From the NCBI RefSeq assembly GCF_047675955.1, contig NC_132925.1, forward strand, positions 72,297,622 through 72,361,621: DNA of 64,000 nucleotides. Direction: 5' to 3'. Shown one piece after another: positions 10,959-23,350 of the stretch (within the stretch, counting starts at the first letter, position 1; every line of letters begins with the position of its first letter). This DNA is from Chlorocebus sabaeus. Lineage: Eukaryota; Chordata; Mammalia; Primates; Cercopithecidae. A program made the translations under genes and the position numbers. Under the pieces are notes generated by a model, which made no database searches, was not told the origin of the DNA, and worked only from the letters and a program-made list of their open reading frames with translations.

Positions 10959-11693
10959 TTTAGCAGAATCTTTTGATGTTTAAAATGGCTATACTCCTTT
11001 CTGCTTCACTCTGGGTAATTTATCCTACAAATGTTTAATCGAGTGTATGTTAAATATCCAGAGATAAGTAAGGCAGTGCTGTAATGTCAACCTATTAGAA
11101 ACAATGCAAATGGTCATTATTTAAGTGAAAGGTTAAAGGAATTATAGCACATCAATACAGTAAGATATTATTTAGTCAATTAAAAGGATACAATTGATCT
11201 ACCTGTGTTGCTGATGAAGTGTCTCTAAAAATCTGTTAAGTAAAGAAATGAGGCATAGGAACAAGTTTGCTTTTTTAAGACAGATGAAGGAGGAATGCAT
11301 ACTGTCTTAGGCATAGAATATCTCTCAGATGAAGGGCACATTTATGAGTGTGCTGCCACTGGGAGCCTGTGTGGTTGAATGGTACAATCAGGGAAAACCC
11401 TTAAGTTCTTCGGGAATTTTGTATCATATACATGTGTTATCTACCCATACAAATATTTACTATTAAAAATATGTAATCATACTCGTTATGTGGGTTCTTT
11501 TATATCTACTGGGCCTCAAATTTGGATTTAAAGATGTTTGTAGGTAAACATAAAATACATTAACATAGCATGAATTAAATCTGGAGTTCTTCAGTCAAAT
11601 CTGGAACCACCTGCAATATTTACACCAGCGGGGATTTACTTTAGGGATGCGTTCATAGGTGCTGCAAGAGCTGAGTAGTTTAAAAGTGGACAG

Positions 11694-11972
11694 GGCCGGC
11701 CGCAGTGGCTCACGCCTGTAATTCCAGCTCTTTGGGAGGCCGAGGCGGGTGGATCACGAGGTCAGGAGATCGAGACCATCCTGGCTAATACGGTGGAACC
11801 CTGTCTGTACTAAAAATAGAAACAATTAGCCAGGCGTGGTGGCGGGCGCCTGCAGTCCCGGCTACTCGGGAGGCTAAGGCAGGAGAATGGCGTGGACCTG
11901 GGAGGCAGAGGTTGCAGTGAGCCGAGATCCCGCCACTGCACTTCATCCTGGGCGACAGAGCGAGACTCCGTC
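11694..11972 (+). mobile_element. AluY-like element lacking its A-tail
   Basis: It starts ggccggccgcagtggctcac and ends gagcgagactccgtc. The text 'ggagaatggcgtggacctgg' and 'gatcccgccactgcac' point to AluY. The element stops at ...ccgtc without poly(A) and is followed directly by the probable target duplication (aaagtggac at 11683-11691, agagtggac just after). The tail was probably lost by deletion. Confidence 0.9.
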
Positions 11973-13225
11973 AAGAGTGGACGGAAAGGCAACCTAGAGC
12001 ATATCCATCCGCATGCTCCAGGAACAAAAATGAGGCAGCGGTGTTACTGGACTTTAGATACAGAAGCTAGAACCCTGGTGGGCTTCTCCAGTGGGAGCAA
12101 GAGCCAGAGGAGGAAGTGCTGCCCAGATAGAAAGAGAGGAGTGGAAGTACCCTGGTTCTTCCCTTCTTCCCACCTCCATCTCTCACCGCTGCTTCTCATT
12201 GGCTGGCCCCAGCTGGAAACCAGCTGACCCAGGAACATAGAAAACTTAGCCTGTAAGCGTCAGCTTCCCTGATATACAGAGTAGAGTTGGAGAACTGAAA
12301 ATGGATCTGCTGCAAATGATCCAAGGCTGGCACAATGAGTGAAATGTGGCAGTGGGAAAACTTTGGCTTGGAAAATGGAGCCGGGAATGAGACTGATACC
12401 TAATTCTTCTCCATGATCGACCCTCTTGCTCTGTGCATCACATGCTCCTTTCGTTATTGACAGGAGCTTTCTAGGGTGCGGGCATGGCTCATTCATGTTC
12501 TCATTTCTAGCGCCAGCTCTCAGGATACCAGCTAGCTGTGTCATAGGCAGTGAAGAAATGTTGGTTGAAAAGAATGAATGAATGAGCGAATTTCAAGCAG
12601 AGTGAGAAAAATGAAGTCAGGGCATAACAGGGCAACCTTGGATATTCTTGCCCTTTGTGGTTAATGCCTTTGGGACAAGCTATTTTCAGTTTGAATTGTG
12701 CTGTTCAGTGACTACACTATTGAGCACTTTCATCTTCCTGTTTTACAACAATTTTCGTTAGACACTCAGTAATTGTTGTTTCACAGATTATGGGTTGGAT
12801 TGATTAATATAATAACTTTTATTTCAGCACAATAAGGAAAATCTAGTCATTATAAACTCTCAAAATCATGTTTACCTTTTACTTAAATGGAACTTGTTTG
12901 TATTAATGATTGTAGCTTATATTGCAGCATAACTCTGCTAATAGAGACATGATAATTTACAAAAAGATTAACAACGTTTTAGGCCGTACTGAAAATATTT
13001 TGTTTTCTTGATAATGGTCTCTTCTGGTGTCTGGAGGAGAGTTGAGCAATTCCTTTTAATGAATAGCAGTGGAAATTAAAATAATTATGTTTTTCTGTTT
13101 TTCCCTTCAGAAAACCTAACTGAAAATAAAGACATAACTTACTATTTTAAAGGTTTCATTAATCCAGCAAAATAAATTTTCTTTTACCGCTTTGGTGTAA
13201 TTCCATTTCACTTGATCACATTTAG
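11973..13225. other. Unique intronic stretch, nothing recognised
   Basis: I see no secure repeat or gene. Two overlapping open frames of 111 and 64 codons (11892-12238) run out of the Alu edge and lack domains. A short (GAAT)n run occurs at about 12568-12590. Confidence 0.5.
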
Positions 13226-13322
13226 GCTGCAGATCAAATTACGAAGCTGTATAATCTCTTCCTGAAAATTGATGCTACTCAGGTGGAAGTGAATCCCTTT
13301 GGTGAAACTCCAGAAGGACAAG
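13226..13322 (+). CDS. SUCLG2: SUCLG2 exon (about residues 221-252), first Mg2+ ligand
   Basis: Ninety-seven bases translate as AADQITKLYNLFLKI, then DATQVEVNPFGETPEGQ, plus the first base of a split valine codon. The acceptor is cacatttag|GCT and the donor CAAG|gtaaga (phase 1). The Asn of VEVNPF (about residue 243) corresponds to the conserved Mg2+-binding Asn of succinyl-CoA ligase beta subunits (E. coli Asn199). Length is not a multiple of 3, so skipping would shift the frame and truncate the protein. Confidence 0.97.
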
Positions 13323-13568
13323 GTAAGAAAAAAAAAAGAATTGAGAAAACAAATGAATGTATTATAATTATTTATGCAAACTATAAATTGCACAAAAGAC
13401 TGTAGCAGCAGCTTTGCATAAATTTCTTACAGTAATTTAATTTCTGCCATAGTTTGAAATGCTCCCATGATGCAGTTGAACATTTCAGCACTTAGGTTTG
13501 TTTGTAGCCAAATGCCAGGGCTCTAAGGAAGCTACTAAAGCTACTGCTTGTTTTACTTAAAAACATTC

Positions 13569-13718
13569 GGGCTTGGTGTGGTGGCTCATGCCTGAAATCC
13601 CAGCACTTTGGGAGGACAAGACAAGAGGATCACTTGAGGCCAAGACTTTGAGACCAGCCTGGGTAACATATTGAGACCCTGTCTCTACAAATAATAATAA
13701 TAATAATAAATTAAAAGA
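13569..13718 (+). mobile_element. Free left Alu monomer (FLAM-like) with (AAT)n tail
   Basis: It matches the Alu left arm only: 'gggcttggtgtggtggctca', 'cccagcactttgggagg', 'agcctgggtaacatattgag' and 'ccctgtctctacaa', then (AAT)6-7 at about 13690-13709 in place of poly(A). No right arm follows. Confidence 0.88.
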
Positions 13719-14544
13719 GAAGAAACATTCGTTCACATCTTTCTCTCCACCTTATTTTTTTCGGCCTATCACTGCTGCTACTAAGGTAAAGGTTTGTGTA
13801 GAAATGGGAGCCACACACTTGGGTATAATGAACGCATGTGCCTTTATGGAACTGGAACTTTTTGAATGTCTTTAGTTTGCCTAAATCTGTATATAATTTC
13901 ACTTTGTGTTCTGGGCTGGATTTATATCACCTTGGTAAAACCCCAAGTCCCCCCCAGTTGAGCTCTTTCACCTTACTTGGACAGCAGTTTCTGCTTCAGG
14001 CAGTAGTAGGTGGCATTTTTGTGGTGAAGGTTCCTCCTATCCATCAGGTACTTATAGAGTATAAATAACTCTTTTATATCTCAGTACCTACCACCATGGC
14101 ACTGTTTCTTGCATACAGCAAATATTCCATAAGTTCTTATTAATATGGTAGCGAAAACTTGTGAATGCATGTGTGGTAAGGGGTAAAGTGGAGTTCCACA
14201 CACACATTCACAAGCTTTTGCTATCAAAACTGTGGAATAGCAGGTGGATAGGATAGGGATACCAGACTGTAAGCCCCATGAACTTCTCTTTTTTAGTACA
14301 TTTCACCTCCAGTGTCTTGCATGTTGTCTAGCATGTTACAGTCAGTAAAGAGGAATTTGCATTGAATTGGTAACTGGGGTGAATCATTATGTGTAAACAC
14401 ATCAACTTTTGGACCAAGGCGGATGAGACAATATTTTCTCCTTAGCACATTTCAGTTTCAGAGATTCTGTAGCTAGACTCAGTGAAACTACGCTATTATT
14501 TCTTTGAAACCCAGAGAGGCCTAAGTATAAATTTTGTATCTGCC

Positions 14545-14735
14545 ATGTTTTGGCTACAGATCTGGGCAAGTTACTTAGCCTGCCTAAGTTTCAGGTCTTT
14601 TTTTTTTTTTTTTTTTTTCAATCAAATAAGTGGTAGCAATGATGCCTAGCTCATAGAGTGTTGTGAAAAAATAAGATGAGATCATATATGAGTAAGCATG
14701 CAGTATCAGATACAAAATAGGCTAGTCCCTAACAT
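14545..14735 (+). mobile_element. MIR with inserted poly(T) run
   Basis: MIR landmarks 'gggcaagttacttagcctgc', then after a run of about 22 T (14598-14619), 'agtggtagcaatgatgccta', 'gctcatagagtgttgtgaaa' and 'taagatgagatcatatatga'. The T-run replaces the 'cctcatctgtaaaatgg' segment. Confidence 0.8.
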
Positions 14736-15019
14736 TCATAAAATGAAATTCCTCTTCTCAGGTAGTCTCAGAGTAGCCCAGGAATGGTATAGATTTTAGA
14801 CAAGAACAAGCAAAGATTTTATGTTTAGGAAGCCATTGAAAATAATATATTTCATGATTTATACAGATGACCATCTGACATAAATCTGTGCTTGGTCATT
14901 TATAAACAAGCCACCTTTATTCATAAATGCTTTTTTAAAAAGTTGCTATGGCTATAAAATTGTGAGTATTTTATAAAGCGAAGAAAGGAAGGGGAAGAAG
15001 CTGTTTCTTGAGCTTATAT

Positions 15020-15205
15020 GCCAGGCACTGTGATAAGCTTATACCTATATTCTTTCATATTGTTTACCACAACCCTGAAAATTTAGGAGTTGTTATCCCC
15101 ATTTTATAGAGGGTTGAAAAACCATTGTAACTGTCCCAGGGGCCAGTCAGAAGTTACAGAAGCTGGGATTTGAACCCATGTCCCTCTGAGTCCAGCATGC
15201 ATGTT
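15020..15205 (-). mobile_element. MIR fragment, antisense
   Basis: On the + strand it reads as the reverse complement of MIR: 'atgccaggcactgtgataag', 'atccccattttatagagg', 'gaagctgggatttgaaccca' and 'ctgagtccagcatgc'. Confidence 0.82.
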
Positions 15206-16142
15206 GATTCTGATTCTCCAGACTCAACTGCAGCTACCTGCCTTTTTTCTACTTTCTTCCGTTTAAACTACTTATTTGCTTTCATGGACATGACCTAGAA
15301 GTAGTCTCCAGTTTGGCAGGGAATACCAGTCAGAATTCATGTTGATAATTAAGTCCAAGAAATGAAGGCAGAGGCTTAACAAAAGTTCTTAAAGGTCATA
15401 TATTGCTTTTTAAACTAGTATACACAAGCAGCCTGTTTGCTTCATATTAAGAAAAATGGAAATTCAGCTGTAGCTATGGAGTGGGATAAAAATGGCTGCA
15501 ATACATTTTTTATTCAACCCTTTGGGAAGCAGTCACAAGCTGTGTTCTGGCTTCAGGGAACAGAGGTATGGAAACCTTTTCTGAGAGTGTGTTTACAAAA
15601 CGTCATGAGTCTGAAGTTTGATTTTTAATTATTAAGAGAATGGAAGAGTCTTGAGTTTTTTTTTTTTAAGGGAATCATCATAAAACATTCTTTATATACA
15701 GTTCATTAAAACATAAGTCTTATGTGATATTTTTAAGAGCAAAATTATCTTTCGTTATTAATTTGTTCATAGTACTATAAAGTTCAGCGATTGAATTATA
15801 ATCACAATTAAATGAGTATGTTGGTTTATAACTCTAATGAGCAGTAGTCAAATTAAACCCAATTAGGAAATGGTGATTAATGACCAAATGTACAAATTGA
15901 TCTTCATCATTATCACAATTCCCTAAAGCTATCTTTTATTTAGAAGCTGTAAAAGCAGTCATTTATATTTTAGCAATATTGATAATCTTAATATTTATAA
16001 TCTGAGTATTCGTTATTTCTGTTTAGATCAGTAGTAGCAGAACATTTCACATTAAAATTTCCACATTGAAACTTTGATTTAATAATTATTCTTTAAATTT
16101 AAAAGTTTAAGGAGCTCAGCATCACATTGCACCAGCTCTTTG

Positions 16143-16462
16143 TTGTTGTTGTTGTTGTTGTTGTTTCTTTTTCTTTTTTTTTTTGAGACAGGGTCTCTGT
16201 CGCCCAGACTGGAGTGCAGTGGTGCAGCCTAAGCAAACTGCAACTTCCACCTCCTGAGTCCAAGTGATTCTCCTGCCTCAGCCTTCCGAGTATCTGGGAT
16301 TATAGGTGCCTGCCACCGCACCCAGCTAATTTTTGTATTTTTAGTAGAGATGGGGTTTCACCACATTGGCCAGGCTGGTCTCCAACTCCTGACCCCAGGT
16401 GATCCACCCGCCTCGGCCTCCCAAAGTGCTGGGATTATAGGTGTGAGCCACTGCACCCGGCC
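16143..16462 (-). mobile_element. AluS with (CAA)n-evolved tail
   Basis: It is a full-length minus-strand Alu ending ...gtgagccactgcacccggcc. Its tail on the + strand is (TTG)8-9 (16141-16164) followed by interrupted T. Probable target duplication: accagctctttg (16131-16142) and acccacctctttg (16466-16478). The tail has turned into a trinucleotide microsatellite. Confidence 0.93.
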
Positions 16463-18952
16463 TGTACCCACCTCTTTGTAGGAAAATTTTTTTGGCCTTC
16501 CATTGGTCAGTGAGTGCTATTTTTAATAATTCAGATTATTGTTCATATAGTTGTACAGCAAGTGATGCCCTGTTGAGTGAAGAACAAGGGCCTTGATAAT
16601 ATCTATGCTACTAAGTCACCCATAGGGAATTTTTGACATGGAGAAAGAACTGCAGTCCAAGAACTCTTTTTTCCTATGTGATTAATAATCTGATTCAAAA
16701 AATATAATTTGACACTACTAACTGCAATGTAGTTTAGTGACTCTTAGCTAGGATTATAATGGTTGCTAATGACAGGAACCTATATTAGCTTTGTTTTTGT
16801 TAAAAAGTTATATTCCTGTAACAGGGAAGTCTAAGGTGTGGACTGGCTTAAGGCCTGAAGAGAATCAGGGATTTGCTGGTTCTCCAGCCCTGCTTCCCTC
16901 CAAATTGGCTTCTTTCTCAGCAAGGCTCTCAGAAGCTGGCAGCAAAGATGTCTCCCAGTGCTCCATAACTGTCCCTCAGCAGCCCACTAAATCCCTTCAA
17001 ATGATTCTGATTGGCCCTGCTTGGATCATATGTCTATGCCCATGCCAGCCACTGAGCAAGAATCATATGGTATAGGAGACATACAGTTTCTTAATGGAAG
17101 AAGGGACACTGAGTCAAAACATACCTACCAGAAAGATGGAACCTTATTGAAACAAAAATAAACTGTTACTTAAATAGTCAATAGAAATTAATTGTTATTT
17201 TCCTTGTTTGTCCAAATGCAGTGCCAATTCATTTATTAATTCTGTAGCCAAGCAAGAAGCAATGTTTTATCATTATTTATTTATCTACCTGCCCATTCAT
17301 GTATTCATTCATTCATTTTGCTAGCCACTGTAAGATTTCATGTCATATTTCTTCCCACCTTCAGCCAGCTCTATCTGTACACAGACTCCTTTCTCTGATG
17401 TCTTTAAAGCAAGTTGTACTCCATGGGAAGGGTGGGCATTTTGTTCCCCAGGGAACATTTTTAGTCGTCACAACTTGGAGGCTGTGCTATTGGCATGTAT
17501 GACGCTAAACTACAATACACAATACTACATTCCCTGTTCACAGAGAATGACCTCACCCAATCTGTCCATAGTCTAGAGATTAAGAATTTCTGCTTTAGGG
17601 CATCTTCATCAGTTGGAAGCTGAAATTCATTCATTGGGCCAAAGAAATGAGATCCAATTTGAAGCAGTGACTATCTGGCTAAGATTTCATGAGAATTAAA
17701 GCTGGGTGATCCACAGTTAACTGGCACATCAAATTCCTTTCTTTTTTCAGATTGATTTCCCTAAATAACTACCCTGTTGCTTCTTGTTAGCAAGTGCCCA
17801 TGTTGTTGGTGGGTGTTTCTCTGTTTCTCTCTTTATACACAAGACTATTTTCAAGAACATTTTCGGTTCTCTACCTCCACTAACCCCCCTAACCACCCCA
17901 TATCTATTTTCTCTTTTCACAGCCAGTAAAAAAAAAGTTCTAAAAAGTATACAACTCTCAGAACATCAATATTTAATGGAAAGTGGGACTAATTTGAAAG
18001 TATCAGCATTTTAAGGCCATTTTGGCAAGACGTGTTTCAATAGCACATTATGGTTATTTATCACAAATCAAACGCAGTACATTGCTTGAAGACATTATTT
18101 TTCAAACTAATTATGACAGTCTTATTTCCTGCTGTTTTTATGTTTCTTTTATGTGTAAGTTTCCCCTCTGAAATCTGTTTTTCTTTTGTTTAATTCTGTG
18201 ACACATTCTTCTGTTAAAATTCTAGGGTCAGAGGCCTCTAACTGCCAGTCATGTTTTCCATCAAGATTGTTGAATTAGCAGCTCACAGAATCTCACACTA
18301 CTAAACAAAACAACGAAACACCCTATGCATATAAGTACCACAGCTTTCTTTGGTATTTGTTCAGAACGAAAATTCATTTGTATAATCTATCAAGCATGTA
18401 ACAATGTGCTTTTGATGGTGAAAATTGTTTTATAAATATTAATAGGTATGTTTCTTTCACCCACTTTGTATAAAAAACGGCCTTTGTTCAAGATGAATTT
18501 TCTATAGAATTGAGGTTTCATTAATATGACATTGAAAATCTTAAGGTCCGGACCAAGCGCAGCACCTCTGAAAATGTATTTTGTATTGTTTGTTGTTTTA
18601 CTAAATGAGAAAGCTAAGGGTTTAAGCAGGCAAGTTTATTTTATTGCCCTGCTGTTGACAAAGACATCAATCCATTTTTAACAGATCAGTTCAAGCAGTG
18701 CATTTAGAAGGGTCTTACAGGGGGAAATAAGCATCTAAGAATCAGTTAGTATTCAAGGATTAATCTACTCCTTTTGTGTAGCCACAGGTTTTTATTTCTT
18801 TGTTTGTTATTTTACTTTTTTTTTTTTGGTTTTCATGTTAATGGAATGCACTTTTTCTAAGTTTCTCCTTCACTATAAAACATGATACCTGTGTATCTAT
18901 AACTTGGTTAACACAAGTGGATACAAGTGTGAGAATTGTGACTTAGCAGGGA

Positions 18953-19145
18953 TTGGTAAACTTTTTCTGTCAAGGACCAGTTAGTAAATATTTGGGGGTT
19001 TGCGGGCCATACAGCCTCTATTGCAACTACTCACCTCTGCTTTTGTCTTGGGAAGGCAGCCATAGGCAATATGAACAAGGCTGTGTTCCAATCTGTTATC
19101 CATAAAAACAGGGCTGGCTTGAGGGTCTTAGTTTGCTACCCTTGG
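18953..19145. mobile_element. hAT-like DNA transposon fragment (family not named)
   Basis: The text 'ggtaaactttttctgtcaag', 'gaccagttagtaaatatt', 'tttgcgggccatacagcctc', 'gcaactactcacctctgc' and 'gcagccataggcaatatg' matches a common non-autonomous element. A second copy in opposite orientation is at about 41140-41260. Confidence 0.75.
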
Positions 19146-19559
19146 CTTAGATCTTCATTTGGAGCTGCTCTGTACTAATCTTTAGCCTTGGCCTTATGCA
19201 CAGGTGTGATATCATTTGAGAGTCACCAACAGCCTGTTTTACCCTCATCTTTTAGGCAAAAATCTTGTTTTCTACTATTTATGATACCTAAAATGCCAAC
19301 TATTAATATTCTTCCTTTGGGAAAATTCTTATTTATTCAGAAGATGGCTTTTTATTGAAAACCATGGGTAACCTGTACATGCGTAAAATATGGCTGACAT
19401 TTGCTTAGATTTGCTTTAAACAGAAATCTCATATTATAAAGGAACAGATAACTTTTATTGTTAGGAAGAGAGGAGAGTTCTGTAGCCTGGGCTGCAGTAA
19501 TGAGAAGCTCTTAAGTATAAAAAAGCATGTGCATATCAAAGGGTGGTGTGGTCATCTAA

Positions 19560-19740
19560 TAACCTGCTAGGACCCACTGTCTAGGAAGCTAAGCACTTTG
19601 CATACAATCTCTCCTACCACCAACACCTAGAGTAGAACATACTCTGATCCCCATTGTATAGACAAGGCTTGGGTTTAAGAGAAGTTAATGTGCTGAGGGA
19701 TGGCTGGCTAAAAAGTGCCAAGAGTTGTCATTTATACCCT
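19560..19740 (-). mobile_element. Possible MIR, antisense
   Basis: Only weak landmarks are visible: 'gaagctaagcactttgcata', 'gatccccattgtatagac' and 'aagagaagttaatgtgctga', the order expected for reverse-complement MIR. It is strongly diverged. Confidence 0.5.
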
Positions 19741-19875
19741 GGTATTTTTGATGCCAGTCTACATTAAGTGGTCGAGTTCAAGGAAAAGCATTTAGATGGT
19801 ACAACATTGTAGATGGTAAGACAGGAAAGCACTTTGTTTGGAACTATGTGTAATGGGAAAAACAAACATTTTTCT

Positions 19876-20762
19876 CCTACCAAATTCTCAACACAGAAGA
19901 ACACTTCTTGGACCAGATATGTGAGTTTTTCCAACACTGACTAATCTCTGACACTAGCTAGGTATCCTACGATTCAATTCAGTTCTTTCACTATCTATCT
20001 GGAACAGATCCTATAGGTTAAGGGGTCAGTCTTATGGGACTGACTTCACTTTAGATGTCAGTTGTAAGACCAAGCCTCTGGTACTTCTGATGAGCCAGCT
20101 ATAAATAGGGGGTTCTTAGGACTCTCTCCACGTGCCCCATCATTTACTAGAAAGGCTCTCAGAACCCAGGGAAGCACTTTACTTACTACTGCTGATTTAT
20201 TATAAAGGTTATTTTATTTTTTATTTTAGTTTTTTAGAAAGGATATTTTAAATGATACAAATGAACAACCAGATGAAGAGGTAAATAGGGCAGGGTATGC
20301 ATGAAGGGGTGACAAGCTTCCCTATACTCCACAGGTGAGCCACCCTGTAGCACCTCCCTGTGTTTGGCAACCTGTAAGCTCTCCAATCCCCTGGAGCTGA
20401 GAAATTTTTATGGAGGCTTCATTACATAGGGATGATCCATTATTCTTTCTGGAGCATGGAGGTGGGGCTGAAATTTCCAAGCTTCTAATCATAGTTTGGT
20501 CTTTATGGCGACCAGCCCCATATAGAAGCCTGTACCAAGACTTACCTTAGTAGAACAAAAGACTCTCCTATCTCCCAGAAAATTCCAAGGGATTAGGAGC
20601 TCTGCATCAGGAATCAGGGTCAAAGGCAAAATGTTAGAACACAAGATTCTCTTGGAACCCCTATTGCTTAGGAAGTCAAAAGGGTTTTAGAGCTCTGTGC
20701 CAGGAATTAGGGATGAAGACCAAAATAATATATTTCTTATTATAAATCACACTACCACAGTC
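19876..20762 (-). mobile_element. Long ERV-type LTR, copy 1 (family uncertain)
   Basis: It has a characteristic interspersed sequence on the minus strand, from a start near TGTGGTAGTGTGATTTATAA (20762) through segments complementary to 'aattccaagggattaggagc', 'gagctctgtgccaggaatta' and 'ggaggcttcattacatag' to the region of 'tgatttattataaaggtt', which gives AATAAA on the minus strand at about 20200. A related copy lies at 59848-60812 in the same orientation. I believe this is a MER21-like LTR but cannot confirm it. No retroviral gene is attached. Confidence 0.6.
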
Positions 20763-22116
20763 TACTTTTAAAATATAAAACAGGTGTAACAAATGTGTCT
20801 AAAAGAATCCCTTTACATCCTTAAAGTTTTTCATCCCTTACCCACTAAATAAAGACTTAGGTCTTGAGGGTGGCAGTTTAATTAGAATCCCCTTTCTTAG
20901 CTCTTAAGTCCTCTAAATAAATTACTTCCTATTTAGGTAGTGTTTTTAACTTCCCAAAACACTTAGACATACATGCAATGATCCAATTAGGTTGTTTAGT
21001 TTTCTCTACAGAGAGCTAACAATTGGCCCAGGACCATTGTAGATATACACCCCTTTTATCTCATCATCACCGTCTTGGAGCTCTGCATTAACTGCAAAGT
21101 TCTGTCAAGATGGTTCCCTAGAGAGAACGTCATACCACAGAAAAGCATCCTCTGAAAATCTAGCTTTGCAGGCATTTAGTTGGGATTGCCTTTTGAACTT
21201 TGCGTACATACCCATTAATTATTCTCTCTCTGAAGCAGCTTGTAACTATAGTCCTTGTAAGGAGCAAAGGTCAGCTTGAAACTCTTTTGATTTACTTGAT
21301 TATTGATCTCAACCAAGAATGCCTTTATTTGAAACTCTTCCCTTAGGAAGTCAATTTAATAACCTTTGTCCATTCATTTTGAAGGTGTCAGTTATAAGTA
21401 GTCTTGCCAATGAGTAATTGGGGAGCTAAAATTACTAATAAATTAATTAGAATGTATTTATAAACCTAGTGGAAAGCCAAGTATGAAGTTGCTTTTTTAT
21501 TGATTATTATGCTGGTCATTAACTGCTGAGAAAATTCCACTGTAGCAAGCAGAGAATATTGGCCAATTCCTTTAGTAATTGTAGGATTCTGTCATTAAGC
21601 TTTCCATATTCTGGAAAGTAATTACTCATTCACTCCAGCTATTCACAGTGTGTGGACAAAGTGGTTGGGCATTTTGGGGCAAGACTAAGGATTTAAACAG
21701 ATATTAACTTCCATATAAGTTTCTCTCTTGTCACTCAATGCTACTTTAAGTCATGTGTGGTCTGTGTATATACTTATAACAAGCATTCTTAGATGTTAGT
21801 ATGCCGGTCTACACAGATACACAGATTTGTATCAGAGTGCTTGAATATTGTGGTAGGAAAACCCTCGGAGAAAACCCTCTACGTAGGGTCTCTAATGCCA
21901 AGATGCCATATACAGCCATGTTTTATTTTCATAAGAAGCAAGTAGAATTAGGAGATTATAGCCACTGCTTTTCAGTAAGTGAGAAGTGCTCTGCGGCTGT
22001 TTCCCTTTCAAGAGTCAGGTGCCTGTCAGCAATGCTGGAGGAGAATAGGTAGTATCTATAAATTATTGGTCAAAGATTCCTGGCTATCAATATCCCAAGT
22101 TAAGTAAAAGAACATT
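20763..22116. other. Unique intronic stretch
   Basis: AT-rich sequence with no recognised repeat or gene. An 83-codon frame at 21801-22052 has no domain features or splice context and is treated as chance. Confidence 0.5.
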
Positions 22117-22413
22117 GGCCGGGCGCAGTGGCTCACACCTGTAATCCCAGCACTTTGGGAGGCTGAGGTGGGCGGATCACAAGGTCAGTAGATCGAGACC
22201 ATCCTGGCTAACATGATGAAACCCCGTCTCTACTAAAAATATAAAAAATTAGCTGGGCGTGGTGGCGGGCGCCTGTAGTCCCGACTACTCAGGAGGCTGA
22301 GGCAGGCGAATCGCTTGAACCCGGGAGGCGGAGGTTGCAGTGAGCCAAGATTGCGCCACTGCACTCCAGCCTGGGTAACAGAGTGACACTCCATCTCCAA
22401 AACAAACAAAAAA
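22117..22413 (+). mobile_element. Full-length AluY-like element
   Basis: It starts ggccgggcgcagtggctcac and includes 'gatcacaaggtcagtagatc' and 'gaccatcctggctaacatga', with a tail 'aaaacaaacaaaaaa'. Divergence is low. It is in the same orientation as SUCLG2. Confidence 0.94.
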
Positions 22414-22743
22414 CCATTGGGATGACATGTCATCACAGAACACTAATTTCTACACTAAGAGAGATAATAAAAGGGGTCAGAACTCAGACACAAATAATGC
22501 CACCCTCTCCGCTGCAGTCTCTCCCTGATTGTATGTATAGGAGAGCTGTAAATCAAGGAAAGTGCCCTGTAGTCTATTTCTATCATGGAATGAGTTTTGC
22601 AGGGTCCAGGAGATTTCCACCAGCACCAGAAGCTGGAGACAATTGTGCAATAATGCCTGGCATCCTGGCATTGTAACTGACCAGTCTTGGTATTTTCGTG
22701 TCTTATAACTTGAATCTGAAGTGCCATAAGATGGTCCTGCACA

Positions 22744-23041
22744 GGCCAGGCGCGGTGGCTCATGCCTGTAATCCCAGCACTTTGGGAGGCCAAGGTGGGC
22801 AGATCACCTGAGGTCAGGAGTTCAAGACCAGGCTGGCCAACATGGAGAAACCCATCTCTGCTAAAAATTAAAAATAAAAAATTTAGCCGGGTGTGGTGAC
22901 GCGTGCCTGTAATCCCAGTTACTTGGGAGGAGGAGGTAGGAGAATTGCTTGAACCCGGGAGGCAGTGGTTGTGGTGAGCCGAGATCGCGCTACTGCACTC
23001 CAGCCTGGGCAATGAGCGAAACTCCGTCTCAAAAAAAAATA
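22744..23041 (+). mobile_element. Full-length AluS with perfect 16-bp target duplication
   Basis: The element starts ggccaggcgcggtggctcat and ends gtctcaaaaaaaaataa. The sequence AAGATGGTCCTGCACA occurs at 22728-22743 and again at 23042-23057, a clean target-site duplication. The 217-codon minus-strand frame over this region is antisense Alu, not a gene. Confidence 0.96.
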
Positions 23042-23350
23042 AAGATGGTCCTGCACAGATCAAGGGCATGGCCCTAGTTTTAAGGATTGTTACTCCCATT
23101 TTTTCCAATTAAAAAACCAAGGCCCAGAGAAGAACTAGGTTATTTTATCAAGGTTGCAGAGTTAGTAATGTATGCTGGAAATTGCTAAAAGAATATATTT
23201 CAAGTGCTCTCCCACACCAAAAACAAAAACCAAAAACTATATGAGAAGATGGATGTGTTAATTTGCTTCAGTATAGTAATCATTTCACTGTGTTTAATTA
23301 TTTCACTGTGTTAGGTGTATATCAAAACATGATGTTGTATGTTTTAAATA

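Larger units (their letters stand above)
9480..11480 (+). mobile_element. Old L1M fragment broken by two Alus and one LTR
   Basis: The host L1 can be followed in pieces: 'aataagaaagagatcaaaat', 'gcaaaattcacagaa', 'aataaaattaaaactata', then across the LTR 'gagatacccttttt' and 'actggcaaagat', and after the Alu 'agaaacaatgcaaatgg' and 'aatacagtaagatatta'. These match the 3' half of old L1 in order. Edges are approximate and the left limit is uncertain. It carries no intact coding frame. Confidence 0.65.
3608..13225 (+). other. SUCLG2: SUCLG2 intron, 9.6 kb
   Basis: This intron carries the NDUFB4 pseudogene, a Tigger-type transposon, two L1M fragments, a solo MaLR LTR, three Alus, MIR and L2 debris; these are listed separately. 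In the stretches 4091-5094, 5246-6475, 7961-8589 and 11973-13225 I see no confident feature. The 5704-6137 stretch may be degraded L2 but this is not secure. Confidence 0.9.

Noticed and set aside
22455..23108. 217-codon minus-strand open frame, the longest in the window
   Set aside because: It runs through the antisense of the AluS at 22744-23041; the middle of the product is typical Alu-antisense peptide. No domain or splice support.
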